Assembly (NCBI GenBank): GCA_021397835.1
Contig: JAJFZO010000049.1
Span: forward strand, 9,367,001 to 9,431,000
Reading direction: 5' to 3'
Length of the DNA: 64,000 nucleotides
Source: Moringa oleifera
Lineage: Eukaryota; Streptophyta; Magnoliopsida; Brassicales; Moringaceae
The notes below the pieces were generated by a model, which worked only from the letters and a program-made list of their open reading frames with translations, was not told the origin of the DNA and searched no databases. The position numbers and the translations under genes are program-made. Positions 11,245-23,069 of this stretch are shown piece after piece (the stretch's first letter is position 1; every line of letters starts with the position of its first letter).

Positions 11245-12740
11245 ATTGCTTTTAAATTTTCTTGTAAAGATGTTTTTATGTACTCTCCTATCTTCTCGTA
11301 CACATCACAAAAAATAATAATAATAATAATAATAATAATATGATTAATGGTGCTAATTTAAATAAAAGTAGATTAATTTAATAAATTAATAATATGAAAG
11401 ACTTATAAATAAAAATTAAAAAAAATGATAATTAAAAGTTAGCTTTTGAGTAATGTAAATATCAAAAAATATAAAATACATAAATATAATTAAAATTATT
11501 TAGTAGTTAGATACCCCTTCTTGGATTCAAAAACCTTCCCTTAGGTTTGGAAAAAACAAAATTCTTAATGGAAGTTGTGGGAGTCTTGACTTTTGATTCA
11601 AATTCTGGATGACCGTATCATGGACAAGCTTACCCATACTTGGCCAACTAAATTACTCTTTCATCCTTTCAAAAATGTGTTTAGACTCTATTACATTTCA
11701 TTACATTTAATTGTCCAATATAAAACAATCACATTAAAAATTACAAAATGTATAAATATAAAAAAATTAAAAACATTTTGTAGATTTTAATTTTAATTTT
11801 GTTGTTTCAATTTTTTAATTATATATTTAAAATTTTAATTTAAACTTCAATTCAAATGATTACATAAAATTAATTATTGTATTTTTATTCATAAAATATT
11901 TCAAAAATAACTCAAATAAATTATAAGCTTCACTTTCAGTTTATTTCTCAAATTTTGAATAATTTTAAATTTTTGAATAATTTTTTAATTTTTGATAAAG
12001 TAAAATTTTTAAAAATTTTATTTTTAATATTCAAAAATTTGATTTTTTTGTAATGATAGTTTGATCATTTCTTTATATTTTTGTAAATTTTAAATTAAAA
12101 TTTATTGTATAAAACTTTTACTTTGAGTATTTTTAATTTAAAATTTCTTAATAAAATTTATATGAACTCAAATTAAAAAATTAAATAATAGTTAAAATAC
12201 TAAAGCAATAAAATTTAAATTAAAAAATATTAAATTTCAGAGCCATTCGGTCTAAATGCTACATAAAAAACATAAGTCAAGATGAGGAAACGGAAAGACC
12301 TGAAATGTAGAAGATCATAACATGTGCCCATAAAAAATCACGGAGCCACCCATTAATAGTAATGGAACTCTGCGCAAAGTTTCCTCCCGTGATATGAGTT
12401 ACCATCCCTTGATTAGCTAAAGATATCCACATAGTCTAAAAAAAATAGGAATAAATAAAATTTCTTTGAAAAAATCTGGATATGGTGAACTCCACTAAAG
12501 GCAATTGCTTAATGAGGAAGAACCCATTTCTCTTTCCGGTATCTTCCTTAATGATAAGGCTGGAAGGAACAGCAAAACCCTGAAGGTTAAAACAGTCATT
12601 TCATGGCTTTAATGGGAAACGGAGAGGGAAGAAAATATGACCGTTTGAGGGCTATAGACTACAAATCCAGGCGTTTTCAAATCATTATTTAAATCAGAAA
12701 GTAATTAAATGAAGCAGCAGTAGACAACGGATCCTATTCC
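11245..12740. other. AT-rich intergenic DNA with an (AAT)n tract and the lipase upstream region
   Basis: No gene is visible. A clean (AAT)n microsatellite runs at about 11313-11341. The segment 11345-12240 is A/T-rich without recognisable repeats. Base composition becomes more balanced from about 12240, consistent with promoter sequence of the gene starting at 12912. TATTTAAAT near 12685 is a possible TATA element, but the transcription start cannot be fixed. Confidence 0.5.
11313..11341. repeat. (AAT)n microsatellite
   Basis: About ten uninterrupted AAT units. Confidence 0.9.
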
Positions 12741-12811
12741 ATGTCATGGTTTTCACACAGTCAAAAACCCAAAACAGAAGAAAAGTCTCCTTATATGGTT
12801 TTCACTCTGTC

Positions 12812-12812
12812 C

Positions 12813-12844
<32 letters not shown>

Positions 12845-12848
12845 TTCT
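12812..12848 (+). repeat. (CT)n tract in the presumed 5' leader of the lipase gene
   Basis: A near-perfect CT run about 65-100 bases upstream of ATG 12912. Pyrimidine-rich (CT)n leaders, with GA repeats on the other strand, are common in plant 5' UTRs and can act as GAGA-type elements. The role here is inferred. Confidence 0.75.
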
Positions 12849-12911
12849 GTTGCAGGCAAAGAAACCGAGTAAGGAGAAGGAAGAATAGAAGAGCTGGCGT
12901 TTTGAGTTTCC

Positions 12912-15316
12912 ATGGCAAAACGTGGAGCAGAGGACATGACAAAAGAGGAGGACGAGGCGGTGGCGGTGAAAGAAGAAGTTCACCCATACGCATTTCACGT
13001 GTCGGGTCCTCGCAATGTAGCTTCTCCTAATTGGAGAGACCTTATCAACTCTAGTTGGTCAGTACACATTTCGATTCTCTTTCTTTTTCTCACATAATTC
13101 ATCTGATAAGTTAAAGTCAGTTTGCTGTACTTGTTTATTCGAATCCATGTGATTCTTTTTCCTGAGTAACAAGTTGCTCTATGCGATGGATCCATTTTGC
13201 TTCCTTGGAACATCGCTGGTAGATTTGAAGTTCAATTAGCAGGAATCCTTTTTAGCCCATCTGGATTATACAATACAAAGAATTAGGTAGAAGTTAAAGC
13301 AACGATGTGGAGTTATTTTAAGATTTGATTGATCAACAAGGAAATACTCGCAGAAACAGAGACAGCAACTCAAAAAGGCAAATAAACAGTAATAAGTTCC
13401 GGAGTTGTTTCTAGAATGTTAGAGATCTGGCTGCTTATGGGTGGATGACTGGCCACCAATGTCAGTCAGATTTCACCTGAGGAAATTTTGCTTGACCTTC
13501 TACAAAAGTCAGGAGCCTTTGATCAAACTAGGGAATATACATTTGCAACATTATTAATACAACCTAGAAAATTATGGTAAATGGTATATTTTGAGTAATT
13601 TTCTCTTAGGTCCATTCGTGGGTAACTGTTATGTTTTGGGTAATTTTCTCTTAGGTGAATTCACATTAACTGGTTTATTTTAGATTATGTTCTCTCAGGT
13701 AAATTCATTCCGGCTGCTATATTTGAGGTGATTTGCTCTCATTTGAATTGTTGATTGATCCCTGTCTACAAAATTTGCACTTGGATCAGGGGATTTTCCT
13801 TTTCTTTTGTTTTCTTATTTATTTTCTTTTGGTGAGTAGGGCTGAATTTAGACTATAGTGAGAAAGAAGGGGGCAATAGTTACAGGATGTCGAATTTTGC
13901 AGAAAGCTGGTATTTGTTGCCACAGAAGAAAATTTTATTCTCTTGGCTCTTTGGTGCCACAGGAGAGCACTCATAGCTGGTGCAGTAAAGCCACCCTCCT
14001 TCAGCATTGGGATCCTGGATCCATTCTGTTTCTGTATATTGCATATACAAAAATTGTGTTTTGTTGCCTTGGCTGAAAACCGGTGTTTGGTTCTCTTCTG
14101 CCCCATAGCAGATCCTTTCTTGAGATGCAAAATAAGAACCACTTTTTCTCAATAATTTTCAGTGTGAAGTTGGATTAGAAAATAGTTTAGTGCAATATAA
14201 TTTGTCAAATTCTTACTTCTTTTTTATTTATAGTGGTAGAAATTTTTACTTTCTCCGATGACTCATATATACAGGAAAGATGCAAACTACAAGAGAACAG
14301 TAATTGCTTGCTTCATTCAAGCAGTTTATCTGCTCGAGCTTGATAGACAAGAAATGAGAACAGAAGAAAATGCTCTCGCCCCAAAATGGTGGATACCCTT
14401 CAAGTACAAGCTGGCTCAAACTCTGGTTGATGAAAGAGATGGATCTATATTTGGGGCAGTTCTAGAGTGGGACCGCACTGCAGCATTAGCTGACTTGGTA
14501 CTCATCAGACCCAGTGGAGCACCAAAGGCTGTATTAGCACTTAGAGGAACACTATTAAGAGGCCCAACAATCAGAAGGGATATTGAAGATGACCTCCGGT
14601 TTCTAGCTTGGGAAAGTTTGAAGGGTTCTGTGAGATTTAAGATTGCCCTAGATGCACTAAAATCAGTTGCTCATGGATATGGAAGCAGTAATGTATGTAT
14701 TGCAGGTCATTCCCTGGGGGCTGGTTTTGCTCTCCAGGTGGGAAAGACATTGGCTAAAGAAGGGATGTACGTGGATGCCCATTTATTTAACCCACCGTCT
14801 GTTTCACTGGCCATGAGTTTACGAAATATTGGAGAAAAAGCTGGGTTTGCTTGGAAGAGGCTCAAATCAATGCTTCCTTCAAGTAGTGAAGCTCAGACTG
14901 GCAGTGATGCCAGCAGCAAGGAGGGAGACAAGACTAGTAGCGGTGGTGTAGGATTCAGGAGTTGGGTGCCTCATTTGAACGGAGATAAGACTTCTGTTGG
15001 ACTGAGAAAATGGGTGCCTCATTTATATGTGAATAATAGTGACTATATCTGTTGCTACTACACTGACCCTGATGGAACAGAGGACAAAAATGCTGAGATG
15101 GAGAATTTAGGTCCTACTAACAGGCAAGTTGCAGCGAAGCTATTTGTGATGTCAAAGGGAAAACAAAAGTTTCTTGAGGCTCATGGACTAGAACAATGGT
15201 GGTCTGATGATTTAGACCTTCAACTGGCTCTCCATAACAGCAAGCTGATAAGCAGACAGCTGAAATCCTTGTATAGCTTACCAGCTCAGCGAGCAAAGCA
15301 TGGAGAATCACAATAA
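12912..15316 (+). CDS. Alpha/beta-hydrolase, class 3 lipase-like (At4g10955-type 'GDSL esterase/lipase')
   Basis: Two exons: 12912-13057 and 14275-15316, giving 395 residues. The intron has GT (TTG|GTCAGT) and AG (ATACAG|GAAAG) ends and splits the codon of Trp49, so SSW-KDANYKR reads through. The start at 12912 gives MAKRGAEDMTKEEDE, followed by HVSGPRNVASPNWRDLI, the conserved N-terminal block of this plant family. The nucleophile elbow GHSLGAG is at residues 193-199 (catalytic Ser195), preceded by a strand (NVCIA). Downstream are the paired RSWVPHL / RKWVPHL segments around residues 260-290. No signal peptide or membrane segment is visible, so it is probably cytosolic. These proteins are predicted acyl-ester hydrolases with unknown substrate. 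Despite the database name, the motif is the lipase-3 type and not GDSL. The gene looks intact. The 1217-bp intron contains a 45-bp tandem repeat. Confidence 0.93.
13588..13762 (+). repeat. 44-45-bp tandem repeat in the lipase intron, ~4 copies
   Basis: Units of the form TTTTGAGTAATTTTCTCTTA plus GGT..ATTC. The TTAGGT/TCAGGT/TCATTT landmark falls at 13606, 13651, 13695 and 13739. Copies diverge progressively toward the 3' side. Confidence 0.75.
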
Positions 15317-15597
15317 CAAAACCTTTCTGGCTTCCCCCGCTCCCTAAAATAACTCATTTTCAATTGTCTGTATTTCCGTTCCGGTGTTTGTAATTTGTTG
15401 GTGATGTTTGATTTGATTTGCCTTTCCTACCTGCTTTCTCTTTCTCCAGAATCATCAGCAAGTATATACAAGATCATCTTTATTTACTGCTATATTGTTC
15501 TTCATTCGTATCTGACCTCTTTATGCTTTTGAAATGTGAAGTTAATGAATCCATGTAAATGTGCCTGCCTTCAAAGAAGGCAAAAAAGGAAGAAAAG

Positions 15598-15602
15598 AAA
15601 AA
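15598..15602 (-). terminator. RNA polymerase III T-run for the tRNA
   Basis: Five T on the minus strand, 15 nt downstream of the tRNA discriminator base. This is the usual Pol III stop. Confidence 0.6.
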
Positions 15603-15616
15603 TATTACTGCAAACA

Positions 15617-15689
15617 CGACTCCACTGGGGATCGAACCCAGAATCTCTGGTTCCGTAGACCAGCGCCTTATCCATTGGGCCATGGAGTC
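15617..15689 (-). tRNA. tRNA-Arg (anticodon ACG)
   Basis: A 73-nt cloverleaf on the minus strand. The acceptor stem GACTCCA pairs with TGGAGTC. The anticodon stem CTGGT/ACCAG closes the loop CTACGGA, giving anticodon ACG, and the T arm CTGGG-TTCGATC-CCCAG is perfect. There is no intron. A run of T (AAAAA on the plus strand at 15598-15602) about 15 nt past the 3' end should act as the RNA polymerase III terminator. It lies about 300 bp past the lipase stop codon and converges on that gene. Confidence 0.97.
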
Positions 15690-15699
15690 TTAATGACCA

Positions 15700-17165
15700 G
15701 GTGCTGTATTTACTATTGAAAATTCTATATTATGTAACCAAATCTTATCATGTTTGCTTCTGTAAATATCTTTTACCAAATCAATTGTTATATTTTTATA
15801 TTCTTATAATTGAAATTAATCAAATACTAATAACTACTAGTAATTATTTTAATTAAGTCTCCAACAGGAGTGACTACATTGCACATTTTAGGAAGAAAAA
15901 TAGTGATGAAATAAGCGGACATCGTTTTATTCATTTATCAACTCATACATGAATCAGCAATAACTATTAACAATTGTGACGTTGATTACTAGTTTATTCC
16001 TTTAAATATACTACAAAACTTTAAAGAAATTAACTAGAAAAACTAATTCACTACTGGTTTAAAAGTCAGCATGATTCTTGACTTTGGTTGCGCATTCGTT
16101 GCTTTTTGTGATTTAATTTCATCGTGTTCATATTATTATTGGCGGTAAAATTTAAGCTACAGAACCTTTTTTTATATAATAATAATATTTTATTTATGTT
16201 ATAACTTTAAATTCTCTTTTAAAATAAAAAATTATATGTTGTAATAATAAAAAGTTATTTTTGACATATTAGTTTTAGTGAGAAATTTACCTATCAGAAA
16301 ATCCAACCTCTGCTGTTACAGGGGGAAGGATTATTGAAGATGTTTCAAAATTCACAAAGCTTATAAATATTTTATTTACATAAAATTGGCCTGCACATCT
16401 AATGTTAATAAAAACTAAAATCCTATGGTTTCTTATGAAAGAATTACAAGTAGAAAAATATAATTAATTTAAAAAAATAAAAAAACATAAACTTTAGGTG
16501 AATTTTAGTTTATATTCATTGTTTTAATTTTTTAATTGTATATTTAAAATTTAAAATTAATTTAATTTTATCAAAAAATTAAAATTTAAGGATCTTAAAT
16601 TAAAGATCTATAATAAATTTGACATAAATATTAAGAAAAATTTAATCTGTTGTCATAAAAAATTTGAATTTTTCTAATATCAAAAATAATTTTTTTAATT
16701 TAATACTTTTAAAATTTTAAAAAAATTTATTTAAAATAATTTATAAATTAAAAATTATTTAAATTTGACATAGAAAGTAAAATTTTAAATGTATGATTCA
16801 AAAAATTAAAATTACAAAAGTTAAATAAAAATTCTATTGAAGTTTAATTGTTTGTATTTATTTTTAATTTTATTTAGTGAAATAGAAGAATTCTAAAAAA
16901 ATACTAATTAAAGAAAACTTGATTCTCATCCTTTTTCTCTCTCCTCTGAGAAAACAAAGAGAGACTGTGTGGGAGCTTATGATATGGATCAAATAATGTG
17001 CATAAAGTTTCTCAAAAAAGAAAATTAAGATCAAACCAAGCAAACATCAAATTTTTATAAAGATCGAACTCAGTTACAGGCGTCTTCTCTCAGCTAACAA
17101 AACCAAAACACTACACCATCACCAGTGAATTAATTATACATCTCATTGAAACTAAAACAAAGAAT
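15700..17165. other. AT-rich intergenic DNA, nothing recognised
   Basis: No supported gene, repeat family or transposon end was seen between the tRNA and the small minus-strand gene. Short A- and T-rich runs dominate, and 16900-17170 is probably the 3' flank of the 68-residue gene. Confidence 0.5.
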
Positions 17166-17173
17166 TCAACGAA

Positions 17174-17380
17174 TCAAATGTGGCAGCCGCAGCAGAGAAA
17201 GAAGAAGCATAGAGTAGAGACAAGAACAATGGCTTCCGCCACATAAAGTACTTTGAATACCAGATTGTCTACCACGTTCTTCTGGAAATCCAAGCGCTTC
17301 CATTTCAAGGCAGATAACTTCCAGGGCCATAATTGCTCCTTCCTCACCGCCATCTTCACTGACCACCGATACTTGGCCAT
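17174..17380 (-). CDS. Small single-span membrane protein, 68 residues, function unknown
   Basis: The single open exon from ATG at 17380 gives MAKYRWSVKMAVRKEQ, a basic N-terminal half, one strongly hydrophobic segment at about residues 41-63 (VLYVAEAIVLVSTLCFFFL), and a CCGCHI tail. The same frame is open upstream to an ATG at 17452 (92 residues). I prefer 17380 because the upstream 24 residues look like leader sequence. The regular codon use, the GC rise relative to the flanks and the clean charged-to-hydrophobic layout argue for a real gene. It resembles short plant transmembrane proteins ending in CCGC that I recall, but I cannot name a family. The cysteine-rich tail could be lipidated or membrane-facing (inference). 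Confidence 0.55.
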   Translation of the reverse strand: MAKYRWSVKMAVRKEQLWPWKLSALKWKRLDFQKNVVDNLVFKVLYVAEAIVLVSTLCFFFLCCGCHI

Positions 17381-17459
17381 ATCACACTTAATTAAACCAA
17401 AAACCACTCTTTCTCTGTGTAGATCTCTCTCTTTATGACTCTTGCCTTTCAAGTTGCAG

Positions 17460-19095
17460 TTGTGAGGTTTTTGTAGTTGGGCATTGGTTTCTCCAAAGTA
17501 AAAAAAGGAAATGTGTTGCCTGCTGGCCTGGCCAAATGACTACGACGGAAAAAGCTTAAGGTATAGGCGGGGTATTTTGGGAATTTCATGTGACGTTGGT
17601 GCCGTTAAAACAGTGTCACAGCATATAAAGATTAGTAATAGGACGTATGACATTTAGACTATATATTATAATTTCCCATATAATTAGCGAACCAAATTCC
17701 GTGACTATAGATTAAGTTATATATAACTTTCAAGGAAAACTTGCAATGCTGAATTCCATAGGGTCCTCTCCAGGAAAAGAAAAGCTTGTGACCGTTAACA
17801 TTGGACCCAATTTAATAATTATTCTAATAATTAGATACCATATGAAATGTCGGTCCAATTATAAACTTTTTCTTCCAATGTGTAGCTTTCTGGCATTTGG
17901 AAAGCTAAAGCTTGTTTCCTTGGCAATGCCAGCTCACTCCTCCAAGGCAAAACCAACCAATTTTAAACTTTTTTTATGTCACTAATTTATGGGTACATGA
18001 TACCATTTTTCATGTATTTAAAAAATATTTTTAAAATTTATTTTTTGAAATCAATACAATATCATTAATCAGTAACTAGTTTAAAACTTGAGCTAAGCAC
18101 AAGATATTATTTTAAATTTATTTTTATAATTATAAAAATAAGATTTATATATTATATAATTTAACAAACTTATTATTGAATTAGTTAATAAATATCGTTT
18201 CATAAAATAAATTTTATAAAAATAAATAAATATTTTTCAGAAAAAATTGTTATTTTTATTTAATTTAATTCATGTTATAATTTAAATTAAAACAAAATGA
18301 AAAGTAATTAGTAAAAGTTAAAGTAAATCAACTGAAAATTAAGAAAAAAAAAACAAGTAGCAATTTGAATAAATCATTATAACATCAATAAAAAAGTGTT
18401 ACTTTTCATAAATAAAAAACCAAAAAAATATAAAAGAAATTGCCATTTTTATATTTAATTTCATAAACAGGTCAAATTTTTTTAATTTGTATTTAAATTA
18501 TTTTTTACATTGTCTCTTGATTTGTATCATATATTTCAAAACCACAAAAATCTAATAATAAAATGCAAATTATTTATTAACTTAATCATCAATAATTTAA
18601 TTTCTAATGATAATTAAACTCGCTTATGAGTTTTGATATTTTATTGTACTATGCAATATTTTTTTTACATCAATTAAATTCAATTCCCTTAAAAAATATA
18701 AAATATATGAGATTCATTTTCAATTGAATATTTTTTATAAAATATAAAAATATTTTAAAATTAATGCACCAATTTAAATTAAATCAAACTCTAAGCTAAA
18801 ATAAAGTTCATTAATAAAAAAAAAAATAGTGAAAGCACTTCATAGAAACTATCCAATTATATAAAAAATTTGAACGAAAAATTACTAAAATAATTAATAA
18901 ATGCTTTACAGATGAATAAAGGATCTTAAAAAGCATAAAACAAAATCATAAAAATAATAATATAAATTTCAGATTAACATAATAAAAATTATTATAAATA
19001 ATAATCATCTATTTTTGTGAGGGATTTACAAAATCAAATTTTTTAAAAATTTTTTTCAAGAATTGAGTCCTTTTAAACAATGATACTTTTTCATT
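17460..19095. other. Upstream flank of the small gene, then AT-rich DNA
   Basis: 17460-17640 is moderately GC and probably promoter sequence of the minus-strand gene. From about 17985 the sequence is very AT-rich, with no ORF or repeat structure I can support. Confidence 0.45.
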
Positions 19096-19124
19096 TGGGT
19101 ATGTTCTTTCATGAACATACGTGT

Positions 19125-19645
19125 CTTTTTATCAAAAGATGCATTCATGAAAGATTATATCTTTTTATAAAGTACATGAAAATGCCTATAAATAAAACCA
19201 TTCTCTTTGCAAATTGACATATTTATGAAAAGTGCAAAATTGATTAGCCTTATACTTTCAAAGCACTTCTTTTTTTTTTGTTTACATGTAAAAAGAAATG
19301 AAACAAATTATCTTTTTGTAAAATACTATTAACGTTAGACTTGATTGCGAGTGTGCAAACCGAGTCAAACGTCTTTATTGTATCCTGTAATGAATTCATT
19401 GTAATCTTATTGCATCCAGTGAGATTGAAATTGGTGAAGGCAAATTGAACCAAAGTATGAATTCATGAAAGGTTACAACTTTTCATAAAATGATATTTCT
19501 CTTAACCAAAAACATGAGACTGTCTATAATAAAACCATTCTCTATGCAGATTAACATACTTATGAAGAGTATAAATTTGAACATTGTTATTCTATTGCAT
19601 CCAGTGAGATCGAAACTGGTGGGGGCAAATTAAACCTAAAGCTTA
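19125..19645. repeat. Duplicated LTR-like segment (two ~330-bp-spaced copies)
   Basis: The string CTATAA.TAAAACCATTCTCT is found at about 19186 and about 19524. CATGAAAG.TTA.A.CTTTT is found at about 19146 and 19465. TGCATCCAGTGAGAT.GAAA.T is found at about 19411 and about 19597. A TATA-like box followed by these landmarks looks like part of an LTR present twice. No coding sequence accompanies it, and class assignment is uncertain. Confidence 0.5.
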
Positions 19646-19649
19646 GTGT

Positions 19650-20630
19650 AATCTTACACGCCTTGAAGATTTTGCATATTTTTTTGTTTATCTTTTTGTT
19701 ACAAAAACATCTCCATCAATAATCTTTACATTCAATTGAACATTTTATAAGAATGACTTCTGCAATATTAAGAGATATGACTTCCAACATCGTTAAACTT
19801 TAAAGGTTCGATGGTGGCGACTTCTTATGATAGTAGAAGAAGATGCACTTCCTTCTAATAATATTGAAGGTGGTGTACGTTCTAAACACAACAAGGCTTA
19901 AAGAGAGAAAAATCAAGACCATTACTGAAATTTCTGAAAAACACAAGTAGGAAAATGATAACTACATTTGCATGCGAAGATGCAACAAGTAAGAAATTTC
20001 TTGTTAGTCATCTTCAATAATTATAAGATAACTAATGGTAGGCCTGTCACGGAACAAATGCATGAAATTAAAATGTAGGTGAACTTTGTTCCTAACAGGT
20101 ATATTTGAAGTAAATTAAGGAGGATTGAAACCCATAACGTGTGTATTTCAAACATTAAGAAAGAAGAAAGACGATTGAAATGTTAAAGGCTATATTCGAA
20201 AAGAGAAATGAGAAATTTTTGCTGGGGAATTCACAGTGAACGGAGATTTTAGAGTGAAATGAAGTGAGGTTTTGCACTGTAAAAGGCCTAAACTATACTT
20301 ATCTAGACACTACATTTCTCCTTTTAGTTACTTAATCAAGAAGATAAACAAGACTGAACTAACATAAATAAAACATCAAGATAATATGATTTTTTTAGAG
20401 GGAAGACATCCATATAACGCAAAAATTCTCAAATGCTAGCAAACAATAATAGTTTTGCAAGGTGACTGAAATTAGGGAGTATCATTGTCTGCATACCATT
20501 GATAAAGAAAAAGGAAAAAAATGTTAGTCACTAATTATGAACAAGTAAAGATTTAAGAAAATATATCATTCAATCAATTTATGTGTGTGTATAAGAGTAT
20601 TTATGTATAAAATTAATATCAATCCCGAGG
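19650..20630. other. Intergenic, nothing recognised
   Basis: AT-rich DNA without a supported ORF, RNA gene or transposon terminus. Confidence 0.4.
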
Positions 20631-20633
20631 CTC

Positions 20634-20924
20634 TCAAATTTCTTTCTCCTTCGAATTGGTTTCAACTTTGTTCTGTCCATAGTTTAGAATAATAAAACTT
20701 AACAATTGGTCAAACATCTCTTGAACCTTAGGTACAAACTCCTTCTGCTTTGAGTTAGGAATTGCCCTAGGCAACTGTAGCAAGTAATCTGAAAAATAGA
20801 CAATAGAGGTTGCATAGAATGCAAAAGTTGCAAAGAGGGCAAAGAGCATCAAGCCAGCAAGGAATCCCATCTTTAGATCATTTGTTACCGAAAGGCACTT
20901 GGATAAAAGTGAGAAATAAAGCAA
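20634..20924 (-). other. Unassigned open frame, 96 codons, possible exon relic
   Basis: The minus-strand frame contains a hydrophobic stretch (MGFLAGLMLFALFATFAFYA) and then a charged, exon-like stretch (NSKQKEFVPKVQEMFDQLL). I do not recognise it. It lies at the low-coordinate end of a region full of minus-strand gene relics, so it may be another exon fragment. It may also be chance. Confidence 0.2.
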
Positions 20925-22589
20925 ATAAAGCTAATAAAGCTCCTGTAAACACTCTATTTGAAGATATTATCATATTCCATAACACAACTTCTCTTTGTGT
21001 TTAATGGCTTAATGTAGATGCTTCAAAATAAAGGATATGTTGTAGAGAAGGTAACCATTGAAGGGAATAATCTTTCACTATAGGGATCTGAAATTCAGAT
21101 TATGTAGCCAACAAAACTTTCAATGTGAATTATCATTTGCTTATTGGAATTAAGAATCATTGGAAATGATACTTATTCCCTTAGGCACACAGACATTTTG
21201 CAACATGAAAAGGCCATTATAGATTTGAAGACAATAAATGTAATATAAGAATATCAGTTAGGTTAATTGTCATTAGCAGTGTTATTCATACATACACAAA
21301 TGCATAGACGCACAAGTACATTCCTCCAAGAATAAAAAACCCTTCTGCAGCTAGACAAGCATCATAAGTTTTGGCGGAATTGGTAGTTGTATCTTGTTAA
21401 AGATTCACATTTTAGGTCAGTAAACATATAATAAGAATACACTAGCTAGTTAACTCTTCCTGAAAATTAAACTAACAAGTGCAAAAGTAAGGCCAAGACA
21501 ATATATATGAAGGTTTCAACTAAGCTCATATTAGCTAGTTATTGCCACGGCATATTAGCCAAGAAACAAAACTCTCTTAAACTATAGTGGATGAAGGAAA
21601 ATTTTTATAATAGTAATTAGTGTCAATTTTGCTGGAGCTACCTTTTGTTAATAGGTAAAGCATATGAATTTTCCCATGTAGAAGTGGATGAAGAAAGTGT
21701 TGATTATTGATAGTCGAATTTGAATAAAAATGTTTGCAGTATAAAGTCCAACACCACATTGCCAAACTTCTCAATCTACCATCGAAATACCTATGCGAAA
21801 AAGATATAGCTGCTGGAATCAATATAATTGATGAATTTGATGTTCATACATACTAAAACTGAAATTGGCACTTAACTCCATAACTTAAGTCTGACAAGAA
21901 AGTTAAAAAATATAAAATTATCAAAGAATGTACCTCAAACAAAACCTCAATGGCAATATAGCAATTTTCTGATTGATTATCAATATAACGCTTAATGTGC
22001 TTAACTATGTGTAAGCAAACCTTGTTAGTTTTTATACATCTAAACATACATAGAAACACTCGCAATTACTAACATAATTTTTCAAAAGGCACACCTAGAC
22101 AATAAAACCAAGCAAATATAGAAAACCAACTATGAGCTATGATATAAGCCTTACTAAAGTTGGAGATGTATCGTTTATCCAATAAACTGACAATTTTGCA
22201 AATAGTTTGGTGAGTTTTTCGTTTCTTTTTTTTGCCTTATCTTCATCACTGATATCTAAAATGATAGAAACCTTATCTCTATTTACCTCATACGCCTCCC
22301 CAGATTGCCCATTTTGACAATGGCTTGAAAATATAGTTATGGCAAACACTGAAAAAGTATCAAGATATCATGGATGCACTTTAACTGACTTTAGGGATCA
22401 ATTATCTAATAAGACTAGAAACACCATAGGTAAATTGCTATATCAAACGAGACATTTGTAGTCGTTTAAAGAAACTCCAAGGAATGGTACAAGTGAACTA
22501 TTTCACTCTGCTAACCCGTTCATGACAAAAGTTCATAAATAATAAAAGGCAAAAAAGAAAAGCATATAGGGCATTCCATCATAAGTTTT

Positions 22590-22960
22590 TGTTGAAGATG
22601 TCACAAGTGCACGTAGTGCCTTGATATCGGGTATACTTTTAATAATTGATCCAAAGGGTATTGCCTTAATCTATTATCTAGAGTTATATTATTGACATAA
22701 AAACTCTTGATAAAGTAGAAACAAGTTTCTTTCCAATAGAATTTCCCAACAGTTCAAAGAAATCTATAACCTTGCCAAGAAACATTGCATATTCATCATT
22801 GCATGGAAGTTGGAAATGATTGTATAGTACCATAGCAAGAAAGATTGTTGTGTCAAGATGAGAAAAGTCATGTAAGCCAATAGTTAATCAATCTAGATCA
22901 AGCAAAAAACTTTTCTTTGATTCAGTTATTAGATTATGCTCAAACAATGAATCAAGAAAG
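22590..22960 (-). pseudogene. Unidentified exon-like relics, minus strand
   Basis: Two minus-strand stretches read like protein exons. One (about 22720-22925) includes LYNHFQLPCNDEYAMFLGKV and IDFFELLGNSIGKKL, with a TAG interrupting upstream. The other (about 22575-22660) includes IIKSIPDIKALRALVTSSTK. They look like helical-repeat protein sequence, but I cannot name the family. They lie just downstream (minus sense) of the F-box/SNF2 pseudogene and do not match its known C terminus. Confidence 0.35.
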
Positions 22961-23069
22961 ACTTTTAAGGGATCAATTCAACAATCTCCAAAAGAGAGGG
23001 ATTATCATCATATTCGAATTATCTACTGCAATAATACCAACATTTTAAGTAATGAAGCCCAACTGAAGC

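Noticed and set aside
12746..13030. Open frames around the (CT)n tract on both strands
   Set aside because: Frames created by the CT run. The lipase first exon from 12912 in another frame is supported by family similarity and splicing.
13819..14155. Overlapping ORFs of 70-107 codons within the lipase intron
   Set aside because: Frames occur on both strands, have no domain and lie inside a well-supported intron.
15480..15683. Minus-strand ORF MAQWIRRWST...
   Set aside because: It is a translation of the tRNA-Arg gene.
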